From Marthasterias glacialis (taxonomy: Eukaryota; Echinodermata; Asteroidea; Forcipulatida; Asteriidae), in NCBI GenBank assembly GCA_911728455.2, contig OU452219.1:12242397-12306396 (forward strand): a DNA stretch of 64,000 bases, in the 5' to 3' direction. This document shows, piece after piece, positions 1 to 12,500 of this stretch; positions within the stretch are counted from its first letter, which is position 1; every line of letters begins with the position of its first letter. The position numbers and the translations under genes are program-made. The notes beneath the pieces are model-generated. The model ran no database searches, had not been told where the DNA came from, and was given only the letters and a program-made list of their open reading frames with translations.

Positions 1-3000
1 TTATTTCCCCCAAAACAGAAAAAAAGTATTTTCAATTTTTCCTCGATTTGAATTAATTAATAATACACAACGAATGTTTATGCTTTTATTAATCTAGCTC
101 TCTAGGCCAGTTGAGTAATGATTACATGCCGGTAAGTTATAGTATCCCATGCTTTGCCACATTGAGTTCATGGGTTAATGCTTTCACAAAACTACGTTAC
201 TGAAGGCAGTTCGAATCTAGGATTCGAACCGCCTTCAGCTGCCAGGCAATGTCGGATTTTTTCAACAGTCATATGACAAATTTACAAATAATGTTTAAAA
301 ATTAAGAAAATAATCCGGCATCGGTTTGCATTTTTTGTTGACAACACAATATTTTGACCCAACCTACATAATCCTAATCCATTACTCTAGACATGTGGTA
401 GCCTCCTTTTTACAGTAACAATTCCAAAACTTCTATAGCAACAAAGAGTTATTTTACAAAATACGTCAAAACAACTCTATTCATGTACGTTTGTGCCGCC
501 ATTTTCCAAGCATGAATGAAGACAAACAATCGACCAAACCAGCCAGTATTCATCAACAGTCTGTGGAATGGCAATCAGAAATGAAAATTTCATTTTATTA
601 CTTTTCAGTGAACTTTACAGGAAGCATTTTTGTAATGACGGTATGAATAGATATTTAGCTGGGGATATTTAGATGATTACACTGGGCAGCAGGGAATCGT
701 GAGATCCCGGGAGGACTGCATGGGTCTACTCGTAGAGAGTGGAATAAGTCTCTACTTGAAAATGGGCAACACACGTATCTTACGCACCATTATGTCCAAC
801 ATGTACCAGTATGATCGACAAGATATGTTTTGAACCATTATGTCCGACCCATTGTTTTTGGCACACCATTATGTTCTATCCATTGTGTCCAACACATCAT
901 TGTGTCCAACCCATTGTGTCCGACGAACCGTTACGTCCAACCCAATTTGTCGGTCGGACACAACGGGTAGGACAAAGTCGTTAGTCGGACACAATGAGTG
1001 GGACATAACTGTTCAAAATTGTCGCCGGAGATAATCGTCCATGTCGGACATAATAGGTATACAGCGCACGTACAAGAAAGGTAGTCTCGAGTTAGCAAGA
1101 ACCAGTGAAATCATTATGGCAAAGCATGCAACTATGTAATCATTACTCAACAGGCCTTGAGAGAGTGCCAGATTCACAAAAGCATACATTTCTTTGTGTA
1201 ATTCGAATCGAGGAAAACTTAAAACGCACTTTTTCAGTTATTGGAAAAATCACCTTTGTTTGAGGCAACACAGTCACAAAAGGACACAATTACCCAATAC
1301 ACTGTACAATGTATATACTTACCAGATATGAAAAGACTGATATTGACCCTAAGAACAACCAGAAACGAAAACATTTTGAGACCCCTGGGAAGTTGACATT
1401 TGAAGGGGCATAATAGGGTGTAAAATAATGCCAATTTTACAGTGGTTCTAAAAACATGCTTAATGCACGTTCTAAAAAAAAAAAACCACAGAGGCGACAC
1501 TTAACAATTTGTTTTCACTAGTAAGGGCAAAGGACAATGATTTGTAATTATATTTATGGTTTTGATACGATCCGAAAGTCTTCAAACTATCCGTGAATAT
1601 AAATCACTAAAAAAGCCTGAATTTTCTCAGATGCAACGAAGAAATCAAACAAGATCACACCGATAAGAACAAAGAAACAATGTGGTTTAATAATGAAACT
1701 AGCAAACAATTCAACCTCAATATGACTGAACAAATCCTGTAAGTATTAAGTCCTACGAAATATCTCTCAGCCTTATAACCTTATGTTACTCAAAGACGCC
1801 TGCTCGTCACCATTACCCGACGACTATTTATGTGGCACAAAAAAAAAAAAAAACGATCATGTACCGTACATAGTTGCCATTACACAACGCGTGCGCCGGT
1901 CAAAGGTGATCTTTCGTGACACGAATTTAAGAGTCATTTCACGTCAATACTTCGACATGTCCAAGGTAAAAAAGAAGCTTTTTTAAAACGAAGTAGAATG
2001 AAAAGACTTGGGTTGCATGCAGCGCCATTTTGTGTTTTGCGTACTTTTTGGGGCCAATTTCGGGGTTTTAAAAAGTAGCTTTTAGTATGATACCGTTCCG
2101 GCTTTGGCAACAAGCCCCGCCCACACACCTCAGTTTGTGTACGTTTATGCGGCACGTGTGACCGAGTTTGATCGAGGTCACATGACCAAAAGGCATGATC
2201 CAATTGGTCAATGCGCACAGTTTTATTGACAGGCCGGAACGGTCTGTAGTAGTTCACCGAGCCAAAATGCAAAATTGTATCACGAAATCACTTGCCCTCA
2301 CTAGAGATTTAAAAGGGGCGGGGGTACTCCTTTACTGTTTTTAGAACCTTCATTGAAGTCTGTTTTTGAACTTGCAAAATTGATTTTGTGTGTGTGTGTG
2401 TGTGTGAGAAAAGGATATGGGAAATTGTATCCTGTTGTGACAGTGTTGCCTTAAACATGGTTATTTCCCCCAAAACAGAAAAAAAGTATTTTCAATTTTT
2501 CCTCGATTTGAATTAATTAATAATACACAACGAATGTTTATGCTTTTATTAATCTAGCTCTCTAGGCCAGTTGAGTAATGATTACATGCCGGTAAGTTAT
2601 AGTATCCCATGCTTTGCCACATTGAGTTCATGGGTTAATGCTTTCACAAAACTACGTTACTGAAGGCAGTTCGAATCTAGGATTCGAACCGCCTTCAGCT
2701 GCCGGGCAATGTCGGATTTTTTCAACCGTCATATGACAAATTTACAAATAATGTTTAAAAATTAAGAAAATAATCCGGCATCGGTTTGCATTTTTTGTTG
2801 ACAACACAATATTTTGACCCAACCTACATAATCCTAATCCATTACTCTAGACATGTGGTAGCCTCCTTTTTACAGTAACAATTCCAAAACTTCTATAGCA
2901 ACAAAGAGTTATTTTACAAAATACGTCAAAACAACTCTATTCATGTACGTTTGTGCCGCCATTTTCCAAGCATGAATGAAGACAAACAATCGACCAAACC

Positions 3001-4224
3001 AGCCAGTATTCATCAACAGTCTGTGGAATGGCAATCAGAAATGAAAATTTCATTTTATTACTTTTCAGTGAACTTTACAGGAAGCATTTTTGTAATGACG
3101 GTATGAATAGATATTTAGCTGGGGATATTTAGATGATTACACTGGGCAGCAGGGAATCGTGAGATCCCGGGAGGACCGCATGGGTCTACTCGTAGAGAGT
3201 GGAATAAGTCTCTACTTGAAAATGGGCAACACACGTATCTTACGCACCATTATGTCCAACATGTACCAGTATGATCGACAAGAAATGTTTTGAACCATTA
3301 TGTCCGACCCATTGTTTTTGGCACACCATTATGTTCTACCCATTGTGTCCAACACATCATTGTGTCCAACCCATTGTGTCCGACGAACCGTTACGTCCAA
3401 CCCAATTTGTCGGTCGGACACAACGGGTAGGACAAAGTCGTTAGTCGGACACAATGAGTGGGACATAACGGTTCAAAATTGTCGCCGGAGATAATCGTCC
3501 ATGTCGGACATAATAGGTATACAGCGCACGTACAAGAAAGGTAGTCTCGAGTTAGCAAGAACCAGTGAAATCATTATGGCAAAGCATGCAACTATGTAAT
3601 CATTACTCAACAGGCATTGAGAGAGTGCCAGATTCACAAAAGCATACATTTCTTTGTGTAATTCGAATCGAGGAAAACTTAAAACGCACTTTTTCAGTTA
3701 TTGGAAAAATCACCTTTGTTTGAGGCAACACAGTCACAAAAGGACACAATTACCCAATACACTGTATATACTTACCAGATATGAAAAGACTGATATTGAC
3801 CCTAAGAACAACCAGAAACGAAAACATTTTGAGACCCCTGGGAAGTTGACATTTGAAGGGGCATAATAGGGTGTAAAATAATGCCAATTTTACAGTGGTT
3901 CTAAAAACATGCTTAATGCACGTTCTAAAAAAAAAAACCACAGAGGCGACACTTAACAATTTGTTTTCACTAGTAAGGGCAAAGGACAATGATTTGTAAT
4001 TATATTTATGGTTTTGATACGATCCGAAAGTCTTCAAACTATCCGTGAATATAAATCACTAAAAAAGCCTGAATTTTCTCAGATGCAACGAAGAAATCAA
4101 ACAAGATCACACCGATAAGAACAAAGAAACAATGTGGTTTAATAATGAAACTAGCAAACAATTCAACCTCAATATGACTGAACAAGTCCTGTAAGTATTA
4201 AGTCCTACGAAATATCTCTCAGCC
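1..4224. repeat. 2.46-kb direct tandem duplication (copies 1-2460 and 2461-4224)
   Basis: The base at 1 and the base at 2461 begin the same sequence, and the two copies run together with only scattered single-base differences and short indels until 4224. There copy 2 leaves the homology in sequence matching about 1766 of copy 1. Copy 1 carries an extra 1767-2460 that includes a GT dinucleotide run near 2388-2406. Near identity implies a recent duplication, or an assembly duplication of two haplotypes. No plausible gene was recognised inside; the short ORFs are duplicated along with the repeat and show no domain. Confidence 0.93.
781..1060. repeat. Inverted cluster of a short degenerate motif (CATTRTGTCCRAC)
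   Basis: From about 787 the motif CATTRTGTCCRAC recurs in the plus orientation at least six times. After about 945 it recurs as its reverse complement (GTCGGACACAATG and variants). The two halves can therefore fold on each other. The same structure lies at about 3241-3520 in the second copy of the large duplication. It may be a foldback-type element or a head-to-head minisatellite. Confidence 0.7.
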
Positions 4225-4775
4225 CGTTTTATTTATACAATTTTACCATTTTTCTAGAAACGACTAATATTATATATGATATTCCAGCAATTTAGTTTTC
4301 TAGCGAAAACCATAACAGTTGCTAAAAATAAACTTACAGAAATTTATATTCATTCATACTTAAAAACAAAACAAAACAAAAACAAGAGGTGTTTGGCTGA
4401 AGCCTGGACATGTCTGACCAAGAAGACAAACTATTGTCCCCTGCCCCTAACCGCCCACTGGTTTGGTGGAGATTTATTCATGATATTTTCGGTGTGGCAG
4501 TCAAGATAGCCTGGAATAATTTATAGATCATATCACTTCATTCCACCCCCACCATGAAGTTCACCACTGCTGAGTACTCTCCCACAAGTGTGAACTTTCT
4601 ATAGACGTGACCGTAACTAAATCCGCAATTGTATTCTAACAGATGTATTCGCAGCAAATCCACACAACAACCAATAAATTGTTTCTTTGTTCTTATCGGT
4701 GTGATCTTGTATGATTTCTTCGTTGCATCTGAGAAAATTCAGATTTTTTTAGTGATTTATATTCACGGATAGTTT
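4036..4775. repeat. Block bounded by 95-bp inverted repeats
   Basis: The arm at about 4036-4133 is repeated in reverse complement at about 4679-4775, with a few mismatches, so the 540 bases between sit inside a long inverted repeat. The left arm belongs to the 2.46-kb duplication (it is also at about 1576-1675); the right arm does not. The interior (about 4140-4680) contains no recognisable gene. This may be a terminal-inverted-repeat element or an inverted duplication at the end of the tandem block. Confidence 0.75.
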
Positions 4776-4805
4776 GGTAGCCATCTCAGTCATTGTAAAG
4801 AGGCA

Positions 4806-5240
4806 ATTGTTTACAGTCAGGCCTTACGTTTAAGACGTATCTGCTCCACAGATGTCCTGTATACAAAAGGCGCTCCTCTGACCTAAGGCTCCACCTCGTT
4901 TCCAGGGGCCATAGCAAACGGAGGGTCCAACTTGCCATCAACAGATCCCTTGGCACACCTCGCCATACTCTGTTGGCCAATACGTGTACCAAGAAAGTCT
5001 CAACCAACAGAGTTGCACTGGTTACTACTTTCCACCCCAAACAACCCAAAGCTTTCATCTTTTCTCAATGACAAGATGAATATCCTTCACTCCTCACACC
5101 CAGGTTACGTTTATCAATTTCAGAGCGCCCCATGGTCGCCTTCCGTTGCCCTAAAAACCTGGGTGACGTTCTAGTGAATGCCAACCATCCCCACACCCTA
5201 CAGGCAACGACACACAGGGCTGTCGAACCTAATTGAGTAC
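4806..5240 (+). pseudogene. Penelope-like / RT-type retroelement fragment, frameshifted
   Basis: Three reading frames must be stitched together to see the similarity. Near 4812 the frame reads YSQALRLRRICSTD. From about 4869 a shifted frame reads LRLHLVSRGHSKRRVQLAIN. Near 5140-5200 another frame reads AFRCPKNLGDVLVNAN. These resemble the stretch between the reverse transcriptase and the terminal endonuclease region of Penelope-like retroelements as I remember them. Stops and frameshifts separate the parts and no catalytic RT core is present, so this is a dead 5'- and 3'-truncated fossil. The exact clade is uncertain. Confidence 0.55.
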
Positions 5241-5372
5241 AAGATGTGTCTTTGAAGAAGTATTCCAAATAAAGTCTTAGTTAGGCTAGTCAAACAGAGA
5301 ATCAACGAGTTTAATAAGAAACTAATAGTACTGATATACTTTAAATAGTGGTAGGAATTTGTTGAATCTCTT

Positions 5373-5600
5373 TCTCGCTCAGAGTCAAATGGGAAAGAGA
5401 AAGCTCCAAAGGTCGCGGATACAAACTTTAAGTTGTTTGGTAATGCAAATAAGATAGTTGCATTAGGCCCAAGTACACCGAGGGCGTACTTGGTATCCCT
5501 ACATGTGATAGCCGTACACTAGGGCCTACAGAAAATGCCCGTACAGATCCTAGTCATCCGCTTGAGAAAAAATCTCGCATGTATTATACGGGGAATATTC
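5373..5600. repeat. Dispersed repeat, second copy at 23890-24120
   Basis: The stretch with CTCGCTCAGAGTCAAATGGG, the AGGCCCAAG block and the ACGGGGAATAT end matches 23890-24120 in the same order and orientation with moderate divergence. No coding potential or terminal repeats were recognised, so the class is unknown. Confidence 0.65.
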
Positions 5601-5784
5601 TTTTTAATACAATACAACAATATTTAAGAGTATTTATTAAGCCTGATTAACGCCGGGGGTTCTGCAGTGAGAATAAAAATGAAGGCACAACTATTGTACT
5701 TTGGTGAAACAAACTGTGTGGCAAAAGTTGAACTTTCTCCTCATGTGAGAGTCACGTGGAACAGATAATTACAAAGGCTCCCTG

Positions 5785-5892
5785 CGACGCAAAGAATTCT
5801 AATGCGACAGGAAAAATTCTAATGCGACGGAAAAGATTCTAATGCGACGGAAAAAAATTCTAATGCGACGGAAAAAATTCTAATGCGACGCT
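5785..5892. repeat. Minisatellite of about 21 bp, five copies
   Basis: The unit ATTCTAATGCGACGGAAAAA repeats about five times in a row with small changes. It sits immediately upstream of a terminal-inverted-repeat element. It is a simple tandem repeat with no evident gene. Confidence 0.85.
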
Positions 5893-5925
5893 TATTTTTT
5901 TGTAAAAGTAGTGGCACATATAGAA

Positions 5926-6283
5926 CAGTGGCGTAATTAAGGGGGGGGGGGGGGCACGTGCCCCCCCCCCCAACTGAAGTCTGTGCCCCGGGTGCCCCCC
6001 CCCCCATTTGAAATCTGGACTTTTGAGATTAAAAATGACCAGAATAAAATGTTACATTTTATGAGCATTTAAGTAGTAATTTCGATGTTTTTTAAACTAT
6101 TTTTATTTATTTACACAAATAATGTATTTTGTTTTACGCCAACACGTCAGAAAACACTGAAAAGAGGTTTGTTTATGAAAAATACAAATGGAAACTACAT
6201 TTTTAATTGGCCAAAAGTGCCCCCTTGGAAAAATGGTACACCACCTTGTGCCCCTCTAAAATTTTACCCTAGTTACATCGCTG
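5926..6283. mobile_element. Short terminal-inverted-repeat element (GTGGCGTAAYTA family)
   Basis: The left end CAGTGGCGTAATTA (5926-5939) is matched in imperfect inverted form by TAGTTACATCGCTG (6270-6283). The interior holds long G and C runs around a CACGTG centre at 5941-5970. A second element with the same type of ends lies at 31181-31423, and a related end (GGTCGCTACGCCGCTG) is seen near 16270-16285 and 42412-42427. The element encodes nothing recognisable and is probably a non-autonomous DNA transposon. Confidence 0.6.
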
Positions 6284-6485
6284 ATATGGAACACCATACC
6301 CTACTTTATATACCGTACTTTCATTGGTCGATCGAGAGAGGTGGTGTGAACTATAACGGGTTTGGGTCGTTTAGGTTTAGTGCCTCTGTGGGAAAACGGA
6401 ACAATGTCAAATTATTAACAGCCCCTGGATTGCTCGAGAAAGTAATCCCAATAAAGAAAGTCGGGAGGACCATATGTTTGGACAG

Positions 6486-6495
6486 AATTTAAATA
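6486..6495 (+). promoter_or_regulatory. TATA-type promoter of gene A
   Basis: AATTTAAATA lies about 30 bases before the conserved block ACCCGAGCTCATCATTAG, which opens the first non-coding exon in all five paralogs. A GGACAGA motif directly precedes it, as in genes D and E. The start site, probably about 6515-6525, is inferred from spacing and conservation, not observed. Confidence 0.65.
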
Positions 6496-6514
6496 CAGCA
6501 GCACTACCCGAGCT

Positions 6515-6609
6515 CATCATTAGTTGTTTAGCTTCCAGTATTGCGACGTCTTGATAACAGACTGCGGTTGTTCGGATTCTCCTGTTCAAACTTCAAACTC
6601 CAAAAGATT
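6515..6609 (+). other. Gene A 5' UTR exon (non-coding)
   Basis: The block is conserved in the same place before all five genes (about 26535-26626 in B, 38130-38235 in C, 47380-47461 in D and 57910-58014 in E). Each copy contains CTGATAACAGACT or a close variant, a TTCAAACTTCAAACTC stretch and a donor GATT|GTAAGT. It contains no ATG in a useful frame. The matching acceptor is the YAG just before TGAAAATG at the start of coding exon 1 (9517/9518 in gene A). The 5' end is approximate. Confidence 0.75.
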
Positions 6610-6960
6610 GTAAGTGCATCTCTGATAGGATTTGTAATCGAAAACAATAATTGGTTCGGTATAACTTGCTAAACGAGACAATCGATTATCTCGCTTAGAA
6701 AATTACACCAAAACCAAGTACTTTTTTCGTGTTGGTCTAATGAATTGCATCTCTTCAATGCAATTGATTACTGTTTAGTTTGGATGAATGAAAAACAACC
6801 GCAAGACAAAGCTAAAAAAGCAAAGCTTCTGAATGCCAAAATAGCAAGCTTTCCTAATGTGTGCGTTACCGAAAGGTTGTCAAAAGCAGTTCTCTGTTGA
6901 AAATGGTCTTGTTGTAACTTGAGACGACAATCAAGAGTTTTGATAACAAGATAAGCATGC

Positions 6961-7133
6961 TGCCTCTAGCTGCCGGGCAATCTCGGTAGTCTAGTTGGTA
7001 AGAACAACGGCTCTAGAACGGCGGGGGTCTTGGGTTCGAATCCCACCCGAGGAATATACCTGTGAGGTTTTTTTCCGGGAAAGTACTGAGTATGCTTAGC
7101 ACACATCGGTGTATGGGCAATAACACAAATAAC
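6961..7133 (+). mobile_element. tRNA-derived SINE-like element in gene A intron 0
   Basis: GGTAGTCTAGTTGGTAAG at 6985-7002 resembles an RNA polymerase III A box and GGGTTCGAATCCCACCC near 7031 resembles a B box. A family tail follows (ACACATCGGTGTATGG and an A-rich end). Copies in the same orientation lie at about 22140-22290 and 39711-39893. Only the head is tRNA-like and there is no mature tRNA fold, so this is not a tRNA gene. Confidence 0.75.
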
Positions 7134-7259
7134 TAGAAATTGAGAGTTTGTGAACAAACTCACGGTGGTCGGCTTGAACGTAATAAAGTGATTGGTCATT
7201 GAAAACAAGGTCAATATTGTGTGCTGTGCTGATGGGCAAAATTTGTATTTGTACCTTGT

Positions 7260-8990
7260 GTTGATCTTTAGGCATGAAGGTCAGTCATATGAAACTTCAA
7301 CTTCCGGTTTTGACAGGAACTAAAGGTCAAATGGGGCCACACTCTGCGATAGTTGTCCAGTATTTCAAGGGCTTGCATATGGTGCAAATATCTCGTGTAA
7401 AACTTTTATGATTCCCCAAATATGATTTTTTGAAACATTAAACGTTGATTTAATATGACTTCATCGATGATGTCATCCGAAAAAAAAAATCCAGTTTCAT
7501 CTACACAGTAATGTCTAGGGCAACAGTAAGTTTCAAGTCTGTATCACGTTCAGTTGATGAATTATGAATTTACTATCTGTGAAATTTCAACATCCGTTTC
7601 AACCGGAAGTAAGGGTCAAATGGGGTCACATCTTAACACAATTTTTAGAATGGTTAACGAGCTTTCAGATGAAGTAATGATTATTAATGAATTCTGTTTT
7701 GTTATTTAAAAATCATCTTTTTGAAAAATAAAATTTCAACTTACTGTTTCGACCGGAAGTCAAGGTCAAATGGGGTCCACAAACTCTGTAAGATGTGCAG
7801 AGTAATTGAAGAGCTTTAATATGGTGCAAAGATCTTGTATGTATCATTTACGGTTCTTCAGATATGAATTTTTGAAATATTAAACGTTGATTTATTGTAA
7901 TGACGTCATCGATGACGTCATCATCCAGAAAAAAACAATGCAGTTTACTGCACAGTAAAGTTTAAGGTTACAGTAAGTTTCAAGACTGTACCTCGTTTAG
8001 TTAATGACCTATGAATTTTTTTATATGTAAACTTCAACTTCCAGTTTCGACCGGAAGTCAAGGTCAAATGGGGTCACACTTTCTGTAAGACATGTAGATT
8101 GGTTAAAGTGTTTTCAGATGAAGTAATGGTTATTACTATAACCTGTTTTTATTGAAATATGATTTTTTGGAATGACATTTTAACTTCCGGTTTCGACCGG
8201 AAGTCAAGGTCAAATGGGGTCACACACTGTGTAAGATTTGTAGAGTAATCAAAAAGCTTTCATATGGTGCAAAGATCTTGTATGTAACATATACGGTTCT
8301 TCAGATATGGATTTTTTTAAATATTAAACGTTAATTTAATATAATGACGCAATCAATGACGTCATCTTTTACGGCCAGAAGACAATGTCAAACTGGTGTT
8401 ATGTTTTTGAAAAAGTTTGAGCAGACTAAACGATCTTCAAACTGACATTTAAATTTTGACAATATGATAAGCAGTTGTTGAATTATGAATTTTTGAAATT
8501 TTGAACTTCCGGTTTCGACCGGAAGTAAAAGTCAAATGAGGTCAAGTTGTGCATGACATTTTGTAGAACTTTACAAGAGGTTTCATGTAGTGGAAGAATC
8601 TTGAACGTAGCGCTTCTGGTTCTGAAGATATAAATTTTCAAATTTTTAACATTTATTTAACGTAATGACGTCATCAATGACGTCACATTTCCAAAAAGTT
8701 GCGGTTTCGTGTACTCAACAAGGTTGATGTTCCTGAGAAGTTTCAAGTTCATACAAGTTTCAGTTTTTCAAGGAAGAAGAAGACGAGGAAAAAAAAACCC
8801 AAAACAAAACAAACAAACAAAAAAACAGAACAATAACTAGGTTTTCGGCTGGTAGCAGAACACCTAAAAAACAGAACAATAACAAACAACAAAAACAATA
8901 GGTTTTCGGCTGGTAGCCGAACACCTAAAAAAAACCCCAGAACAATAACAATAGGTTTTCAGCTGGTAGCCGAACACCTAAAAAGATATA
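7260..8990. repeat. Tandem array of palindrome-bearing units
   Basis: TTCCGGTTTCGACCGGAAGT or close variants recur near 7303, 7587, 7740, 8037, 8183 and 8505, each followed by a TCAAATGGGGTC stretch. Alternating spacing of about 150 and 300 bases indicates a higher-order unit of about 450 bases. A second palindromic motif, GACGTCATCGATGACGTCAT or shorter, recurs near 7460, 7900, 8345 and 8665. The block ends in an A-rich tail containing three copies of a 26-bp hairpin (near 8840, 8901 and 8952; core GGTTTTCGGCTGGTAG). It lies in intron 0 of gene A and does not appear in introns 0 of B, D or E. Confidence 0.8.
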
Positions 8991-9522
8991 CATGGTTGAA
9001 GATGTACAATCCCAATGTTCGAAACAGTGAGCAGAACAAGGAATTTCCTACAGCGAACAGTTTTTTAAACTTATGTCAGTGTCAGGGTCTACGAGATGTA
9101 GTCCTGGGGTTGGTGCGTGATTAGACGACACCGGGGTGAATAATTACTCCTTCGATTGGACGTGAACACAAACACAACAAAATATAGATGACTCAAACCT
9201 TGATTGATTTATTGGCTGGTGATCGGTTGATTATTTTATTCGGTTAATAAAATAAATCCCATAAAAATTCCCCTACAACAAAAGTATAGAGACAACAATA
9301 CTTAAGTACAATATAATTATTGCATCTTGTGGATCACAATTACTATCTCACTTCTGTTGCAGACGCTTAACGGTAAAACTGAATGAAAAAATTACACCTT
9401 TATTTATTTATTTATTTATTTGTTATTATCATTTTTACATTCATTTAGCTAAAAGTTGAGACTAAATCTATCTGCCTTTATTTATTTTACTCTTTTTCAA
9501 CAAACTGATAGCGTTAGTGAAA

Positions 9523-12500
9523 ATGAAGACGTACATTCTATTGGCCCTGGCTTTCTGCGCAGTGTGTGCCGTTGTGCAGGCTGATAATATGGGTAAGTTG
9601 CAAGGCCGTGAAAAATACACCATTGTGTAGTGGAACTTAGGTCGTAGTACATTCATTTTGTGCGCATGTACGTCACTTGCTTACGGAGCCCTTAAGGGAC
9701 ATTGTGGAATTATTGAACACAGAAATAATTTGAGTTCTTCATTACGTGCAAGCAAAATCATTTCTTGCACTCGAAATGAGGTGCTCGAAATCATTTTTTG
9801 GGCACTCGAATTGTTATCTTGCGTGCGCTCGAAATCTTTTTGTGAGCTCGAAAACTTTTCGTGTACTCGAAATCATTTCGTGCACTCGAAATCATTTCGT
9901 GAGCTCGAAATCTTTTCGTGCACTCGAAATAAGTTACTTTGAGCGTTCGAAATCATTTCGGGCAATCGAATTAATATAATTTCCTGCAGTCGAAATTATT
10001 TGTTTGAGTGCACGAAAAACTTCCTATCGAGTGCACAAATAAATTATTTTGTGTACTCGAAATGATTTAATTCCCACGCAATAATTTCGAGCGAACGGAA
10101 TCGTTAATTTCGAGCGCACGAAATGTTTTTGAGGGCACAAAATACTTCATATCGAGTGCACGATATAAAAGACTTCGAGTGCTCGAAATGATTTCGAGTG
10201 CAATAAAATGTAATATTTTGATTTCGAGTGCTCAAAATGATTTCGTAAGTAAAAGTAGAGGGGCTCTGTACATGCACAGCAATAGATGGTGGAAATATTT
10301 GGGTGAATTTGTGCATTTGATACAAGCATGGAATCTGGCACACGGTCGGAGTATTCCACGAGAAAGAGATTTTTTATTCAATACAAAAACTGGCCATCGC
10401 AGATTTTTCCTTTGAAAACATAAAGGTAGAATAACAAGCAATTTTTAAAATAAAAAATGGCTGCCGTTGCTTTCTATTCTACCTATATTTTTTCAAAGGT
10501 CATTAATCTGCGATGGCCCAATAGCCAATTTATCTTTCTCAAGACAAACTCTGTGTGCCAAGTTCCATGCTTGCATTATCAAAGACACAATCCCATCACC
10601 ACCTACTGTACTAAGCTTTTCAATATATTAATATTCCACCTTTAAAACCCCCTTTACATTTTTTGCTGTAAATCTCCGGGTATGTCGGTAATATTTTCAC
10701 ACTTTTTGTCCAGGTGGCCCTTTTGTCCAGTTTATCTCTCGTTGTTAAGTGTGGCGAAGTTTCTAAAACCTATACCCCACTGTTCAAAATGGATCTACAC
10801 AACTGGTTTAATGTATTTTTGGCCTGTTTTAATACATGGCTCTCCATATGAACATAAATGGAGCGTTTTTTTCCAGACTCGCTATGAGATGACTTGAAAT
10901 ATAGTGTGATCGGAGTTGAGCCATTTAAACTCACTCTAAACTAAACAAAACATGTGTTGTTAATAACAGATGACGACGGGCGACCTTTAGAGAGTCTGAG
11001 AGATCTACTTACGAAGTTGGAATCTCGGGAGATTGACAAAAGTAAGTGATGTGTTATTCTCTCATAGGCATGCCATATTATCATCGACAGAAAAAGTGTA
11101 CCCCGTCTGCTCAGGTAATTCGGGGGCCTCTCGACCCATTAGAAGAATGGAATTAAGGTCACGGGGTGCACTACTGGCCGATTCAGAATCTTTGCATGGA
11201 TCTCCAAACGATCGCGTAAAATAAAACGTGAAAAAGTCGTCGTACACTGTCACTGAAACACGTGTTCGCCACACGCTTTCCCATCACCACCTACTGTACT
11301 AAACTTTTCAATATATTAATATTCCACCTTTAAAACCCCCTTTACATTTTTTGCTGTAAATCTCCGAGTATGTCGGTAATATTTTCACACTTTTTGTCCA
11401 GGTGGCCCTTTTGTCCAGTTTATCTCTCGTTGTTAAGTGTGGCGAAGTTTCTAAAACCTATACCCCACTGTTCAAAATGGATCTACACAACTGGTTTAAT
11501 GTATTTTTGGCCTGTTTTAATACATGGCTCTCCATATGAACATAAATGGAGCGTTTTTTTCCAGACTCGCTATGAGATGACTTGAAATATAGTGTGATCG
11601 GAGTTGAGCCATTTAAACTCACTCTAAACTAAACAAAACATGTGTTGTTAATAACAGATGACGACGGGCGACCTTTAGAGAGTCTGAGAGATCTACTTAC
11701 GAAGTTGGAATCTCGGGAGATTGACAAAAGTAAGTGATGTGTTATTCTCTCATAGGCATGCCATATCATCGACAGAAAAAGTGTACCCCGTCTGCTCAGG
11801 TAATTCGGGGGCCTCTCGACCCATTAGAAGAATGGAATTAAGGTCACGGGGTGCACTACTGGCCGATTCAGAATCTTTGCATGGATCTCCAAGGCCGTGA
11901 AAAATACACCATTGTGTAGTGGAACTTAGGTCGTAGTACATTCATTTTGTGCGCATGTATGTCACTTGCTTACGGAGCCCTTAAGGGACATTGTGGAATT
12001 ATTGAACACAGAAATAATTTGATTTCTTCATTACGTGCAAGCAAAATCATTTCTTGCACTCGAAATGAGGTGCTCGAAATCATTTTTTGGGCACTCGAAT
12101 TGTTATCTTGCGTGCGCTCGAAATCTTTTTGTGAGCTCGAAAACTTTTCGTGTACTCGAAATCATTTCGTGCACTCGAAATCATTTCGTGAGCTTGAAAT
12201 CTTTTCGTGCACTCGAAATAAGTTACTTTGAGCGTTCGAAATCATTTCGGGCAATCGAATTAATATAATTTCCTGCAGTCGAAATTATTTGTTTGAGTGC
12301 ACGAAAAACTTCCTATCGAGTGCACAAATAAATTATTTTGTGTACTCGAAATGATTTAATTCCCACGCAATAATTTCGAGCGAACGGAATCGTTAATTTC
12401 GAGCGCACGAAATGTTTTTGAGGGCACAAAATACTTCATATCGAGTGCACGATATAAAAGACTTCGAGTGCTCGAAATGATTTCGAGTGCAATAAAATGT

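Noticed and set aside
4786-5058. Minus-strand 90-codon frame
   Set aside because: Antisense shadow of the retroelement fossil whose plus-strand frames show the recognisable residues.
6985-7050. tRNA gene suggested by GGTTCGAATCC
   Set aside because: Only promoter-box similarity is present; the segment is repeated with a common non-tRNA tail, as in SINEs.
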